Below the pieces are notes generated by a model. That model was not told the DNA's origin and searched no databases. It saw nothing but the letters and a program-made list of their open reading frames with translations. 64,000 nt of DNA. Source: Blumeriella jaapii. Lineage: Eukaryota; Ascomycota; Leotiomycetes; Helotiales; Drepanopezizaceae. Position 1 is the stretch's first letter; every line of letters starts with the position of its first letter. Made by a program: the position numbers and the translations under genes. Below are positions 1-11,431 of the stretch, one piece after another. The stretch spans positions 372,001 through 436,000 of the forward strand of contig VWND01000069.1 of NCBI GenBank assembly GCA_009599575.1, read 5' to 3'.

Positions 1-1997
1 GAAGAAGAAAGAACAGCAGAAGATGTCCCTCGGGGCCTTTTTGACTGACGAGAGTAAGATGGCAACCCCAACCGCAGCCTTACACAGCTGGGACTGACAC
101 GAGGCAGAGATGGGGTCTTGGGCCGATGAAATGGAGGACATGCCAGTTTGTAAGCTTCCCCCATTCCTGCGGCATTGATTATCGCTAACGTGTGTCTTCA
201 AGCCGGTACGAGTTTCGCAGGGCCACAGCACCCCTTTCGGAAGCGCGCAACTAATGTCCGTAGACTCTCGCACTGGCTATGGAGCCAGTGAAAGACGCAC
301 CTACAACTCTGGTACCGGTACATATGGTGGAAGCACCGCAGGAGGTTAGTGTTCGCTTTGCGCTCCCAGTTCTTGAAAGATACGTTCTAACTAGTCTTCA
401 GGCTATTCTGTCCGTGAGGAACTCCCCCTCCCTGACAAGCCACCTTTTACCGTTCATCTCGGCAACCTCTCCTTCGAAGCCACCGTCGGCGATGTCACCG
501 ATTTCTTTGCAGGCTGCGAATGCACCAACGTACGAATCATCGAGGACAAGCTTGAGATGAAGCCCAAAGGGTTTGGATACGCCGAGTTCGGTTCCCGAGA
601 TGGCTTGAAGCAAGCTTTGACTCTCAACGGAAGCTCGTTCCAAGGACGCAACATCAGAATCAGTGTCGCTGATCCTCGTACGTCCTCTTACAAAATGCCA
701 TGTAGTTTTACTGACGTGTATTGCAGCCAAGGATAGAGGAGACCGACCAGAGGCCCGGGAGATTACTGACTGGAGCAGAAAGGGACCGCTTCCAGATTTG
801 CCAGGCCGAGGTAACGATCGAGGGGGTGATCGCCGTGGACCAGAACGCACGGGTGGATTCGGATCCGACTTTGGAGGAGAGCGAGGAGAGCGCAGAGAAC
901 GCTTCCCCGAGGGCGATGGAAAGGTTCGAGACTTTGGAAATTGGGATCGCAAAGGTCCATTGTCTCCATTGCCACAAACAGAGCGAGGACCTAGAGAGGG
1001 AGGCCGCCCACGAACAAATGACGGACCAAGAGGCGAGGGATACCGGGAAGCCCCTGCCGCTCAATGGGGTGAAGGCCGAGCACAAGGATCGCAAGATGGC
1101 TCCAGGCCTCCAAGACGGGAATTCCAGGAGCGGCCGGTCGTAGAGCGTGCGCCAACTGCTGCCGAGCAAGACAATCAATGGCGCGCGAAGATGCGTCCTG
1201 ATGTTCCTGCTCCTGCGCCAAATTCTTCAGGGCCATCACGGGATGGAAGCGAGGCTCCATCACCCCCGGCACCTGGAAACGCCCTTCCTGTCGGCCGACC
1301 CAAGCTGAACCTCGCCAAGCGAACTGTGTCTGAAGCTCTTGAGCAACCTTCCCCAACTGTTTCAAACTCCGGTGATGCTAAGGCAAGCCCATTTGGTGGT
1401 GCTCGCCCCATCGACACGGCAGCAAAGGAGCGGGAGATCGAAGAGAAGAAGATTGCAGCTGCCAGGGAGAAGAAGGAGGCCGAGGACAAAGCCCGAGAGG
1501 AGAAGAAAGAGGCTGCGGCAAAAAAAGCTGCCGAGGAAGCTGCAGAGGCTGCGAAGAAGAGTGAACAACCGACCGAGGGTGAGGACGCAAGCAAGCCCGA
1601 GGAGACCATTGAGAGAGAGAATGCAAATGGCGAGATCGTGGATGACAAGTCGGTCAAGCCGAGAGAGATTGTCCGGGATGCACGACCCAAGCCAGCGGAG
1701 ACTGGTGCCTGGAGACGTGCTTCAAACGGTCCGCCACCACCGAGAGATGATATCCCACGTGGCCCAAGAGGTCGAGGAGGTAGAGGTCGTGGAGAAGGTC
1801 GTGGAGAAGGCCGCGGAGGCCCAAGACATGTCGATGACCGAGGGGGTAGACAGAACAACGGCCGAGCACCCGAGTCGCCTGTCCAATCTTCGACACCTAC
1901 CACGGAGGTCCTTGAAGACGACGGATGGAGCACCGTCCAAAAGCCCAAGAAGAACAACCGTGGCGGAAACCAAGGCTCGCGACCAATTGCATCGTAA
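1..1997 (+). CDS. TIF3: Translation initiation factor eIF4B (5' partial)
   Basis: RNA-binding cofactor of the eIF4F/eIF4A cap-dependent initiation machinery in the cytoplasm. Exons read as <1-53, 108-149, 264-344, 402-677 and 727-1997; all phases agree. Seen: an N-terminal GSWADEMEDMP motif typical of fungal eIF4B, a single RRM in exon 4 (RNP2-like HLGNLSF, RNP1-like KGFGYAEF), then the ITDWSRKGPLP motif and a long charged Arg/Gly/Glu-rich tail with RGRGGRGRGEG-type repeats and a Lys/Glu/Ala-rich helix. The window opens inside codons for KKKEQQK before the internal MSLG methionine, so the true start codon is probably just upstream of base 1. Stop is TAA at 1995. Family call is secure; the first two introns are less certain. 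Confidence 0.9.
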
Positions 1998-2811
1998 TCC
2001 CAGTCACGGTTGCTGAAATCCTGACGATGGACTGGATTGGCTGAAAGCCATCTACACATCATGGATCGATTCGCTTATACCCCTCTTTTCGCACAACACT
2101 AATCTTCCTTTTCTACTCTACTCGGACGACTTTTCACTCGGCGTTGGATCTTCTCATCTACGGTCTAGATCTTCTGCTAAGATCCTAAAGACCTCAAGGT
2201 CTACGGTATACGAAAGTGGCCACAGTCTACACCAATAAAATTCATGCATACTGGGGTGACTCTGCACAAATGTGTTCTTTTCCCCTCTGGTGGCTATCCA
2301 AAGCAAGCAAGCAAAAATGTCTTTTGCGGTCTCGATTTGTCACGACGGGGTCTGTTGTGGATTTCTCGGAATAAGAGTGGGTCTGTCTACCAACCAAAAA
2401 GTTTTCTCTTGTCTCATGGGTTCAGGAGTGCTTGCAAAAATACAATGATTGTGCAGGACCGCTGTAGGGCATGGCATAGATAGTGGATCGATGAATGGAT
2501 GAATGATTGCGTGCGTGCGTGCGGCGGATTTTGTACTTTACACACACAATGCTTTCTCGCGTCAAACCAATCAATCAAGACCTGACATAAACATCGGACG
2601 TCCAGTTGTGGCTTGATGATATGATCCTTTGTTTGCTTTAGTCTTTCCTCTGTGCGAGGATTTCTTAAGGGATGTTGCCTTTCTCTGTCATAGCGATTGG
2701 AGCGTGAGTTCGACCTGGTTAATCGAGTGCATCGTGTTCCAGATGCTCCTCTCCTCTCCTCTCCTCTCCTCTCCTCTCCTCTCCTCTCCTCTCCTCTCCT
2801 CTCCTCTCCTC
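1998..2811. other. Convergent intergenic spacer
   Basis: Lies between the stop of eIF4B (+) and the stop of the JmjC gene (-), so it should hold both 3' UTRs. AATAAA-like words occur near 2235. The right end is a CTCCT microsatellite. No coding signal seen. Confidence 0.6.
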
Positions 2812-2813
2812 TC
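2746..2813. repeat. (CTCCT)n pentanucleotide microsatellite
   Basis: About 13.6 perfect copies of CTCCT in 68 bp. It touches the stop codon of the minus-strand JmjC gene (TGA = complement of 2812-2814), so on that mRNA the 3' UTR begins with a purine-rich (AGGAG)n run. Confidence 0.95.
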
Positions 2814-4911
2814 AGCCCCCTTCGGATGCAGCAGCAGAAGCAGCCAGCCCAACGTCCCTTACGAAATTACACATCGGCCAGAAGCCGCCACCGAACTCCA
2901 TATCGTGCCTTTCGTCAAGCTGTCAGCCCAGCACCCACCCACTCACGCCGCCACACCGTCCAAAAGGAAGGGAAAGGAGGGGAGGAAGGTGATACATACC
3001 AGTAGTTGACAGCAACGCAGATGCCCTCTTCCGAGCACGACTGCGAGACTTTGTGATACCTTTTTCCGGGGTTTGCGTCAGCCTCTCTTCTTTTTTGAGA
3101 AGTACGAACGACTTCACGATGAATTGAGATGGAGGTAGAGGGAGGTCAACGGCGGCAAGGTAGGGTGACACGAAAGGGGGAGGAAGAAGAAAGAAAGGGA
3201 AGAAAGAACACATACCACTGCGCCGGCAAATACAGCATGTCGCCCTCCCCCAAACTAACCCTCACGGGCTCCACGCACGCCGCGTACCTCGTCCTCGTCT
3301 TGGTACTGCCATCCGGATCCCACGTCGCGACCGGGACGCGGTCCTCTCCTTCATCAACTACGATGCTGAACCGGCTTTCCCTCTCCCCTTCTCCTGTGCC
3401 GGGGTCACGTTCTCGCCGGACGTACGTGGCGGGACGCAGGGCCTGCTCGGCGACAGCGGGCCATGCCAGGGGAGGGAGCAGGACAAAGTGCTTCTGCCCG
3501 CGGATTTGCACGTAGATGTTCTCGTAGGCGTCTTTGTGAAGGGCGGTAGTGGAGAGGGAGTTGCCGATCCAGACTGGGGTCTTCGTCAGTAGGAAGGTTG
3601 TGGGAAGGGAGGATGGGAGGGGAGGGGAGGAGGGGGAAATCACGGTTCACGGCATCGGGGTGTGAGTTGAGTGCTATGCGGGAGAAGGGAATGGAGGGCG
3701 GGATGTGTGGTGAGAGAAGAGAGTATTCGTTGGGGAGGTTGTTGTTTTCTGTTTGGCTTAGGTTAGTGGGAATTCAGGTCGTTGATAGGTTTGATTGCTT
3801 GGGTGTGCCTATACATATACATAAGGTATACATGTACACAAGTAGCATGAAAATTTAAAACGAAAGTGATAGACGTACGGGTTTTGTGCGTAGCGGACTT
3901 CACCTCCTGGTATTTGGAGTTGGGAAGGGGAAGAAGAGGAGGTGGAGAGGGCTTTCTCTTGCGTGATGATGAAGTCAAGGAAGGTGCTAAAGGGCTGCTG
4001 TTCCTCGTGCGGCTTTACGAAGAGGAGCTCGTTGTATGGGGAGAGAACGGGACTATCTGCGTTTCTGGAGATGTTTTGTTAGACAGGGTTATGTAGACTG
4101 ATAGGTAAGAGATGGGATGAGAGGGCAGGTTGGAGGGAAGACTTGTGTATCTGTGATGGATAGAAGGCACTTGAAGTTGGAATTGGGGCTGCAGTGTACA
4201 CTCGAAGAAAAAATTGCTTAAACTATTGTGATGTACTTGAGAACCCCTCATGTGTCTGGATTTGAGGAAAGTTTTATATTTCAGCAATGGTAAGTGCTCT
4301 CAGTGTCGCAAGGGCTCAACGCTCTTAGAACAAAACATAGGCAACGAAGAGATCGTTGGAGTGAGAAACTTATAAAGGTTCGTGAACATTCAGAGTAAAA
4401 ACCAAAAAGCAAATTATAGTAACCAATAAACGCACCGGCAAAATAACAGAAGAAGAAGAAGAAGAAGAAGAAGAAGAGAAAGAGAAAGCAGTAGAGAAAG
4501 AAGATAACCAACATACCCTATTGGCGTCACCGCAACATTGACCTCAGTCCCATCCAGCAGTTTTTTCAGCGTAGCAACATCCCACTCCTGAACCGCCTTC
4601 CAACTGCACGCAACACAATTAGCCTCTACACATCATCGACAATTTGCTTTTTGAAATCAAAGATACAGATAGGTGAGTACCAAGCCGCCGCACTCCTCGG
4701 CTCTGCTCGGCTACCCGACCGGAAAGAGAATTCGCACATACTCGGCAGCTCCGCCTCTGATCACAAACGGTCTGTTCTGCGCGACGAAACGGAGAAATTC
4801 GAGAGGCGAGGGGAGCGCGTCCAGTGTGGTGATGGTTGCTGGGTTGAGCGAGGCGTAGGTTTCGAGGAGGGTGGTGATTGGGTCGGTGGAGGACGAGCAG
4901 GCCGGGTCCAT
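2812..4911 (-). CDS. JMJD7: JmjC/cupin-8 lysyl hydroxylase, JMJD7-like
   Basis: Fe(II)/2-oxoglutarate-dependent protein hydroxylase of the JMJD7 group; the human member hydroxylates a lysine of DRG GTPases. Seven exons: 4911-4742, 4603-4517, 4064-3879, 3756-3644, 3573-3216, 3059-3000 and 2908-2812, summing to 357 codons (356 aa) with every phase consistent. Seen: N-terminal PFVIRGG, then TEVNVAVTP, the PDAVNLWIGNS core, the metal-binding HKD beside YENIYVQI (about residues 198-206), GDMLYLPA, the distal His in WYHKV, and C-terminal DMEFGGGFWP. Length matches the family. The 3' splice site of exon 4 is CTAAG, chosen because it alone keeps frame and gives the conserved NNNLPNEYS. The first intron-2/3 gap (4516-4065, 452 nt) is unusually long. 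A methionine-like start at 5082 exists only through a longer open frame; 4911 is the first well-placed ATG. Confidence 0.88.
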
Positions 4912-6423
4912 GTTATATGTTGCTGCAGGTACTGCGTGAACGAACTGAACTGTAGGAGAATGTAGGCAGCGTGAGTCGCTATGGTCTGGCTCTTTGGTGT
5001 TGCACACAAAGTGAGAAGTTAGAGTGGCTGTAAGATTGTTGTTGTTTCCGATGGGGTGGTTCTGGTGTGACAAGATTTTCACATGAAGCTATTTTGAGAG
5101 AGCATAGCAGACTGCGAAAATGTAGTACCTCCACCCATCAAGAAATAGGGTATTTCCTTTTAGTGTAATGAGTCGATGCAGTGCCTATCCGTGGATGCAG
5201 GATTGAAGCAGCAGCTGTCGGTCCCATTGGAAGTAAAGTACATAGGTACTTTCTTTATGCCCTAACCCGCCGCGTTGCATGGCAGCAAACCCTGGAACTC
5301 GGCTCTTCTAACACCTTAGCATGTCAAAGAAAACAGATTCTCACGCTTAAAAGCGTGCCTTCTATCCTGGATCGCACGTAAGGACCGGAGAAACGCTCTG
5401 GGAGACGTTCAGACCAGTTCCTTTCTATAAATTGACCTCCAGCTGTGTTTTCGATCGGCTGTTCATTAGGAGTGCCTCCTTCAGTATCAACATGGACTAT
5501 GGTATCCTGGTCGTAGCCAACGTCGGCACGTCTCCTGAACAAGTTGATACTGTCAGAAACGGAGCATCTTATCTTTCCCATCTGATAAGTTTCTCAAGTC
5601 ATGAACCTCGGCTTGAGTGGACTGACACGAATTGTAAATTCAATGGTTCATTGAACGCCATGAACTTGGCCTTTAGAAAATTGTCCTGTGGACAAACTCA
5701 CCATCTTCAACTAAGCAACCCACAGTGCTGGCTGAAAAGGCGACAGACGTTGTGCAGCGTGCCCTTTGTAAGACCTTGGGAGCTTTTGGGCAGAAGCTTG
5801 AATCAATGGTATTCGAAGCCAAGAGAGATCCCACGTCTCGGGTACCCCCCAATCCATATGCACCGTGGAAACCAGCCCGGAGCAGCTACAGACATAGTCT
5901 TTCCCGCTTAATATGCCCAAGTCATCCACAACGACCTGAAAACTGGAGGCTGTCCAGAAGAATTGTGGTCTGCAGACCCAGCCGACTACCACGTCCGGAC
6001 GCGAAGCAGAACGCCAGAAAGAGATATCTTTCAGGAAGCACAGCTCAATGAGGAGGTTTCTGCCCTGATCATTCGGGCAGTTGGCAGCTCGACTTAGGAC
6101 CTTATGCATAGACATATACATACATCACACCTTATCCTGAACATAGGCGCTGTAGCAGTGCCTAGTGGGATGAAAGGGCATGGGATGGCGCTTAAGGAGA
6201 AAAGACAAATCATCAACTTGGTTTACGAAACAGAAAACACCTCGCAATTCGTAGGACTTCGAAGCGTCTTGAAGAAATGGGAATAAATCACGTGGCTATC
6301 ACATGATAGTCACGGAGCCGCACACCTACAGTACTTTTCTAGCGCGCGCGCCCCATCTTCAACTCCTCGTCCAACTCCTCGTCCAACCTCCTGCTCGGTC
6401 TCTTCTCTCTTCTCCTACACTCG
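4912..6423. other. Intergenic; unresolved coding traces near 5.7-6.1 kb
   Basis: Upstream of the JmjC gene and downstream of the reductase stop. On the plus strand, 5725-5850 and 5910-6094 read as two short open stretches with protein-like composition (motifs VLAEKATDVV and NDLKTGGCPEELW) in different frames, ending at a TAG near 6092. I could not join them with convincing splice sites or match them to a family. They may be a decayed or small orphan gene. Nothing else seen. Confidence 0.35.
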
Positions 6424-8358
6424 CTAAAAACCAAACTCCTCAACATGTAAATATATCCCCTGCGCCCCCGTCCCCTTGTGCACACCCCTCTCATCACTCA
6501 ACCTCGCCACATCATTTCGCACCGTGCTCACCAGACCCTTGCCTCCACAGACCGCTATGCCCGTCTCGCCGCCCGTCTTCTCGACCAGACCGCGTATAAA
6601 AGACCCCAAGTCTGGGCGGGCGTACGAGCACACAATCTCCACCTTGGTGCTCGGGCCAGCACAGCAGCACGGACGGCTGCTGCAGCTGTAGCATTGATTG
6701 CTCTGTAGTACTGATTGGGAGGGCGAGGATAGGGCGAAAGACGGATCCTCATTGACGAGGACGGCTAGTCCGGCCTTCTCGTCTACAATCTCGTCGCTCT
6801 TGTCTTCAACCCTCGCTTCTACCGCCCTCTCTCTGCTTTCTCTCTCGATCAGCGACGTCTGGCCTGTAATGGCGATTTCGACGTCCAGCTCGATTCCCCT
6901 CTCCTCAGCTCTTGCTATGGCCTGGGAGAGGCGTGACTCGTAGTACTCGCAGTGCGAGCGCTCTCTGGCAAGCAGCAGGAAGGAGATTCGCTGCGTGCAA
7001 ATAGTTGGAGAAGCGAGGAGACTCTCGAGAACAGGCAGGGTGTACGAGGCTCCTGTTGAGGCCGAGATCAAGACCAGAGTCTCAAAAGCCTCCCACCTAG
7101 GTGGTGCTCCATACGGGCCCGAAATAAAACCCGTCAGGGAGTTCCTCTGATTCTTTGCAAACTCATGGATTCGTCGCGAGAAACCGGAATGTGCGCGGAT
7201 CACAAGCTGGATCTCGTTGCAGTGGCACTCCGTGTACAGACTCGCGATTGTGAAAGGGTGCGATTCAAGAGCCCCCAGATACGGGAGCCAAAGATACACA
7301 TGCTGTCCTGCTTTCCACGAGACATGCACGTCTCTAATGGTGACGATTGTCAGGTCGCTCATGGCCTCGGCCGAGATCTTGTGGCCAATACGATGGGATC
7401 CCCAGTTTCCCTTGTGGCAGAAATTCTTGAGGACCAGGATGGAGCAGAAATTCTTGAGGACCAGGATGGAGCGAAGGATCCTGTCTGACGAGATGGCGGC
7501 GATTGCGAACCAGATGTTGTATCGCGCGTACGCCGGAACGTGGACGTATACAAGCCAGAGGAAGATTCCTGCTGCTGCGATGTGTTGCAGGACGAAGAGC
7601 TCGTAGGCCATGCGCCGTAGAGGCGAGAGGGAAGATAGGAATGTCCAGACCAGGACGGCCCACGCTCCTAGGCCGTACTTGACCATGGGCATCATGTCCA
7701 ACTCGAGCTGGAGGAAGTCTGCTCGAGCCCATTCGACGATGAAGGATCCACCATGGACCGTCACGGTGAGCAGCAACGTCCTCGACACCCATCTGTGAAG
7801 CCAGTTCAGTCGCTCGTGAGAGCTGCCGATGATGTAGCCAATGACGCTCGATTTCGTTGCGAGAAGATATACCAGAGGGACCTGTGTCGCCGAGATCCAC
7901 GCATTTCGGAATCCCAGTCTCTCGTAGTAGTTCTCATCGTGGATGATGGCTTTGGAGGTCATCATGTACACAACGACAGACCAGTAGCAGCACAGCACTA
8001 GTAATCGTCCCAGTGGCGGAGGGCTCAGGCATGAGAAGCGTCCCTCGATGTGAAGCTGGGGATAGCTTATCTCGCGGAGAATCGCAGTGGCCGTCGCATA
8101 GCACTGTATGGGGAAATTACTGACCTTCGTAGGGTACCTCGTCGATCGAGTCTGGCATGCTCGTAGTCTCGTGAGATCTCAGTGTGGATTCTGAGAGGGG
8201 CGTTTGCAAAGTTGGACTCACCTTGACCAAGTCTGATAATATTCCACCGCTCTCAGCAGCAGAGCAAAACCCAAGAAACCAGCGATGATGTACCAATACG
8301 CTCTTGCTAATTCCGAGCCGGAATCTCGAAACATGCGACTTGAGCTCATTGAGTCCAT
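6424..8358 (-). CDS. Ferric/cupric-chelate reductase (FRE family)
   Basis: Plasma-membrane flavocytochrome that passes electrons from NADPH via FAD and two b hemes to extracellular Fe(III) or Cu(II). Two exons, 8358-8222 and 8167-6424, total 626 aa. The intron end at CACGAG was chosen because it alone restores the conserved EYYQTWSRLR. Seen: N-terminal transmembrane YWYIIAGFLGFALLL, the ferric-reductase core with two bis-histidine pairs spaced 14 residues (about H170/H184 and H241/H255), KYGLGAW, the FAD-binding HPFT at about 349-352, the NADPH-site GPYGAP near 390, and a Cys-rich patch (CYSCSSRPCCC) in the C-terminal half that is not part of the core fold. Oddity: a 27-bp in-frame direct duplication in the cytoplasmic linker after the heme domain. 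Start ATG at 8358 lies before the first membrane segment. Divergent from the copper-protein gene at 8960. Confidence 0.92.
7417..7470 (-). repeat. 27-bp tandem duplication inside the reductase
   Basis: Two perfect adjacent copies (7417-7443 and 7444-7470) of a 27-bp unit. In the reductase frame this repeats the nonapeptide SILVLKNFC at about residues 279-296, just after the last heme-domain helix. Frame is kept. Confidence 0.95.
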
Positions 8359-8959
8359 TTTCACATCGTCCAGTTCTCTCCGCAGGCTGCTCGTCGTTAT
8401 GACTTGTGGTTCAGCCGTGGGAATGGGGGGGCGAAGGCTCCGGTCGATCAGCAGCTTCCACCACGCATCACTTCCCCGGATTCGAAGGTGAAACTGGATC
8501 TCTGTCTTTGAGATTGCAGCTTGGCCAAGCAGTAAGAGACCAGAGTTAAGGAGGTAATCAAATTAAGAGAAGGCGAGGTGCGTGGGCTAACCAAGCTTGA
8601 CTCCGGACCGGGCGCTTTGATTAACGCCCGAAAAACGCTATTGAAACAGTTTAGTACTTCGTACCATCGCCATCGAGCAAAGCTTACTTACTCAGTAAGC
8701 TTCTGGTCAACTCCAGAAGTAATTAGGCAGAAGCTTAATTATTCTAGGTATCCTTGTACTGCGGATTCGGGCTAGATTCACTGAAATGCGAAGAGCTGCC
8801 AGGCCGGCTGGATTGAATTCTTTCCCTTTTGTTGACTTATTTGACTCTACCGCTCGTTCTTTTTCTTCCACTTACTTCATCCATTCATTGTCAACCAATT
8901 TCCACATACTGTCATCGAGGCCGTCTTCTCAATACTACAACCCTCGTATCTCACTCGCT
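8359..8959. promoter_or_regulatory. Divergent promoter: reductase / copper protein
   Basis: 601 bp separates two start codons facing away from each other, so both promoters must lie here. A single GAGCAAA (reverse complement TTTGCTC, the core of yeast Mac1-type copper elements) is at 8675-8681, next to a paired hairpin region. One copy could be chance. No HGATAR cluster that would suggest GATA-type iron control was noticed. Confidence 0.5.
8680..8719. repeat. Two abutting inverted repeats
   Basis: AAGCTTACT (8680-8688) and AGTAAGCTT (8694-8702) form a 9-bp stem with a 5-nt loop; CTTCTGG (8700-8706) and CCAGAAG (8713-8719) form a 7-bp stem with a 6-nt loop. The stems share three bases, so they would be mutually exclusive at their edge. 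Confidence 0.8.
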
Positions 8960-9815
8960 ATGCCTTCCTTCTTTCACCTTGCCTCGGCGCTTCTAGCTAC
9001 CCTCCTCGTCCGCCAAAGCGCCGCGCACTTCGTTCTCAACTACCCAGAGACGATCGGTTTCAATGAAGATGGTAATCAAGCCCTCTTCCATCCCAGTCCA
9101 ATTGCCTCATGCACTGTACTTTTTCCCAGTCTCCGAGCTAACAAGGCCCAGTGGAAGCGACCGCTCCATGCGGCGGCTTCACCGTCGACTTTTCCACCGA
9201 CAAAGTGACCCAATTCCACGTCTCTGGTGACAGCATCGCCCCCCGCTCAACCCATCCCACCACCACCTGGCTCTTCCGTGCCACGATCGGCGTTCCCTCG
9301 TCCTCAACCGAATGGACCGCGCTCACCCCGTCCATCGAGCAAAAGCACCTGGGCGACTTCTGCAGAAGCGATATCAGCGTCCCCGCGGATTTCGTAGGAA
9401 AAAATGGCACCATTGGGGTTGTGGCCAGTTCGCCAGATGGGGTTCTGTATCAGGTATGCGGACACCTTGCTTCTCCCACGAGAACGGACATAGGGCATCT
9501 TCCAGAGGCTGACAGACCCAGTGCGCTGCGGTTACCTTCGTAGCTGGAGCCGCGCCTTCTATCCCCTCGTCTTGCTCGAATTCAACGGGCGTCACGGCCA
9601 GCTACGTTTCTGAGTCGGTGTTCTCTTCCCTTTCAGCTTCCGGCACGGCGACGCACGACTCGGGTGCCGACGACAAATCAGATCATGTTGACGATGCAAA
9701 ATCGAGCTCTGCTGCGAGCCCCGGTGCAATGGTTGGCTATTCCCACGCCGGGGCTGCTTCAATCGCTTGGCTGGGTATGGTTGGATCCGTGACGGTTTTG
9801 GCGTGCCTGCTGTGA
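8960..9815 (+). CDS. X325/Bim1-like copper-binding secreted protein
   Basis: Family of LPMO-like (X325) proteins that bind copper through an N-terminal histidine but lack polysaccharide cleavage; the Cryptococcus member Bim1 helps copper uptake. Exons 8960-9071, 9152-9453 and 9522-9815 give 235 aa in frame. Seen: a signal peptide ending ...RQSAA with H as the first mature residue (AHFVLNYP, the copper brace position), paired cysteines (PCGGF, DFCRS, QCAAV, SSCS), a Ser/Thr/Asp-rich linker, and a C-terminal hydrophobic tail ending in LACLL after small residues, as expected for a GPI anchor. The ATG at 8960 directly precedes the signal peptide. It is divergent from the metalloreductase, which fits a metal-acquisition role. 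Confidence 0.88.
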
Positions 9816-10619
9816 GGAAGGACATTTTGTGAAAACGAGTGGTCAGGGATGATTTGGAGGCTGGATATCAGGATTGCTCTGGCCTGTCTGTGACTTTAGA
9901 AAAAATAAGCATGAGTTGGCTCCGCCGAACCAGATTGTTTTCACTGCTCATCTTCCACGCAAAACCGTGTCTCTTTTCAAGCCGTTTTATGGAAAGCTAC
10001 CTTTTCACGGCGCTGGATGCCAATCCGCTGGTTTTCTCATCAATGGTCTCCAGGTGTTGATTGCTTGAGCCGCGACTGCAGATACGCTGTCCCAACTGTC
10101 ATCCGCGACGCCAAGACCCGTGACAGAAACCTGCTTGCTGCCCATTGGATGGATCGATATACACAGCAAACCGCGCCGCACAGCACATAAACATCCAGAT
10201 CCCATCATCATCCGCCCACCCGCCGCTTCCACTCAGGCACCCAACGAACGTCCCAGGCCCATTTCCACCCGCAACCGCAACCGGAACCGGAACCGGACCC
10301 CGGACGCATCGATGCCGGAGCCTCCTCGGAACCCATGCCATCCGTCCCGCGACCCCCCGGCGGCTTCGAAAGTGCCGGATCTCCAGCAAACCGGGAATAA
10401 GTACGATGTGCAACAAAGGGGTCCTTATCGTGCGCGCGTGCACGGGTCGAGGGCGGCGGGAGCCGGAGCGGACGGAGTCGCGTCTCGGTTGTGGAGTAAA
10501 CAAGCCTTGTGGCGTCGCTTGGGACTGGGTCGTGCCGCCCCTGAGGTGCGACGCTGTCGACGACACCCGTACGCGGTACTTGGGGCCGTACAAACCTTCA
10601 GCATCTTGACTGATTTTTT

Positions 10620-10635
10620 GGGGGGGGGGGGGGGG
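10620..10635. repeat. G16 homopolymer
   Basis: Sixteen consecutive G flanked by T runs. One of five long G/C homopolymers in the window (others near 14719, 30984, 32121 and 51578). Confidence 0.9.
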
Positions 10636-11316
10636 TTTTGGCGGCAGAGCAAAGCCGTTGTAGTTAGAAAGGGTCTGGAAAGCCAAAAATTGACAATCGA
10701 TACGAAGCGGATGGTTTTTATCCGCGATTCCGGGCTTTTGTCGCGGGTTTTTTTTGGTACGAGCATACGCACACGATGGCGATTCGCTCAACGGCGCGAT
10801 GACCGAACAGTCCGGAAGAACTGCGAGGAACAGGGAAAGATGGAAAGGGCAAAAAAATACGTTGTGTGATAGCTCGGCTCATCGAACACACCATGCAACG
10901 CGTTCGAAAAAACTTACATCGTGCAGCGATCTTCGAGCGGATGACCCGTGGTTCGTCGACGGATGGAACGAGGAATAAGGAGAAAGGAAAAAATTTCTAT
11001 ATGTAGATGGCAGCAAGAGGCGGCATACTGACACACTCCACAACGTGCAAGAGACCACTCGCGGTTACAGTTTGAAATGCTTTTAAAGGTATCATAAAAA
11101 AGCTGCGATACCGCGGAATCAAAGACTCGGGATGAACGTATCGAAAAGGCTGTTTCTGAATCGTGGTTAATGGTCTTTGGGAATGAATAGACTCTGGACA
11201 TGGATCGTTTGCCTGGCACGTTTTCGTATTCCTTGGGAGGTCTTTGAGGATTGCAATTTGCTACTGGTGAGATTGCAGCGCTGCACTTTGCGATGTGTCT
11301 GCTGGATTTTGATCAA

Positions 11317-11335
11317 TACTACTAATACTACTAAC

Positions 11336-11412
<77 letters not shown>

Positions 11413-11431
11413 AACTACTACTACTACTACT
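11317..11431. repeat. (ACT)n trinucleotide microsatellite
   Basis: About 115 bp of ACT/TAC units with a few interruptions (AAT, AAC, ACA). Reads as Thr or Val runs on the two strands, which I take as repeat artefacts. Confidence 0.95.

Noticed and set aside
1175..2062. Long minus-strand open frame of 295 codons opposite eIF4B
   Set aside because: Composition (Ser/Pro/Arg runs) mirrors the Arg/Gly/Glu tail of eIF4B on the other strand; no start context or family match.
10099..10869. Overlapping open frames of 230-249 codons on both strands
   Set aside because: Both are driven by GC-rich composition and cross the G16 run; no family motifs and no splice structure.
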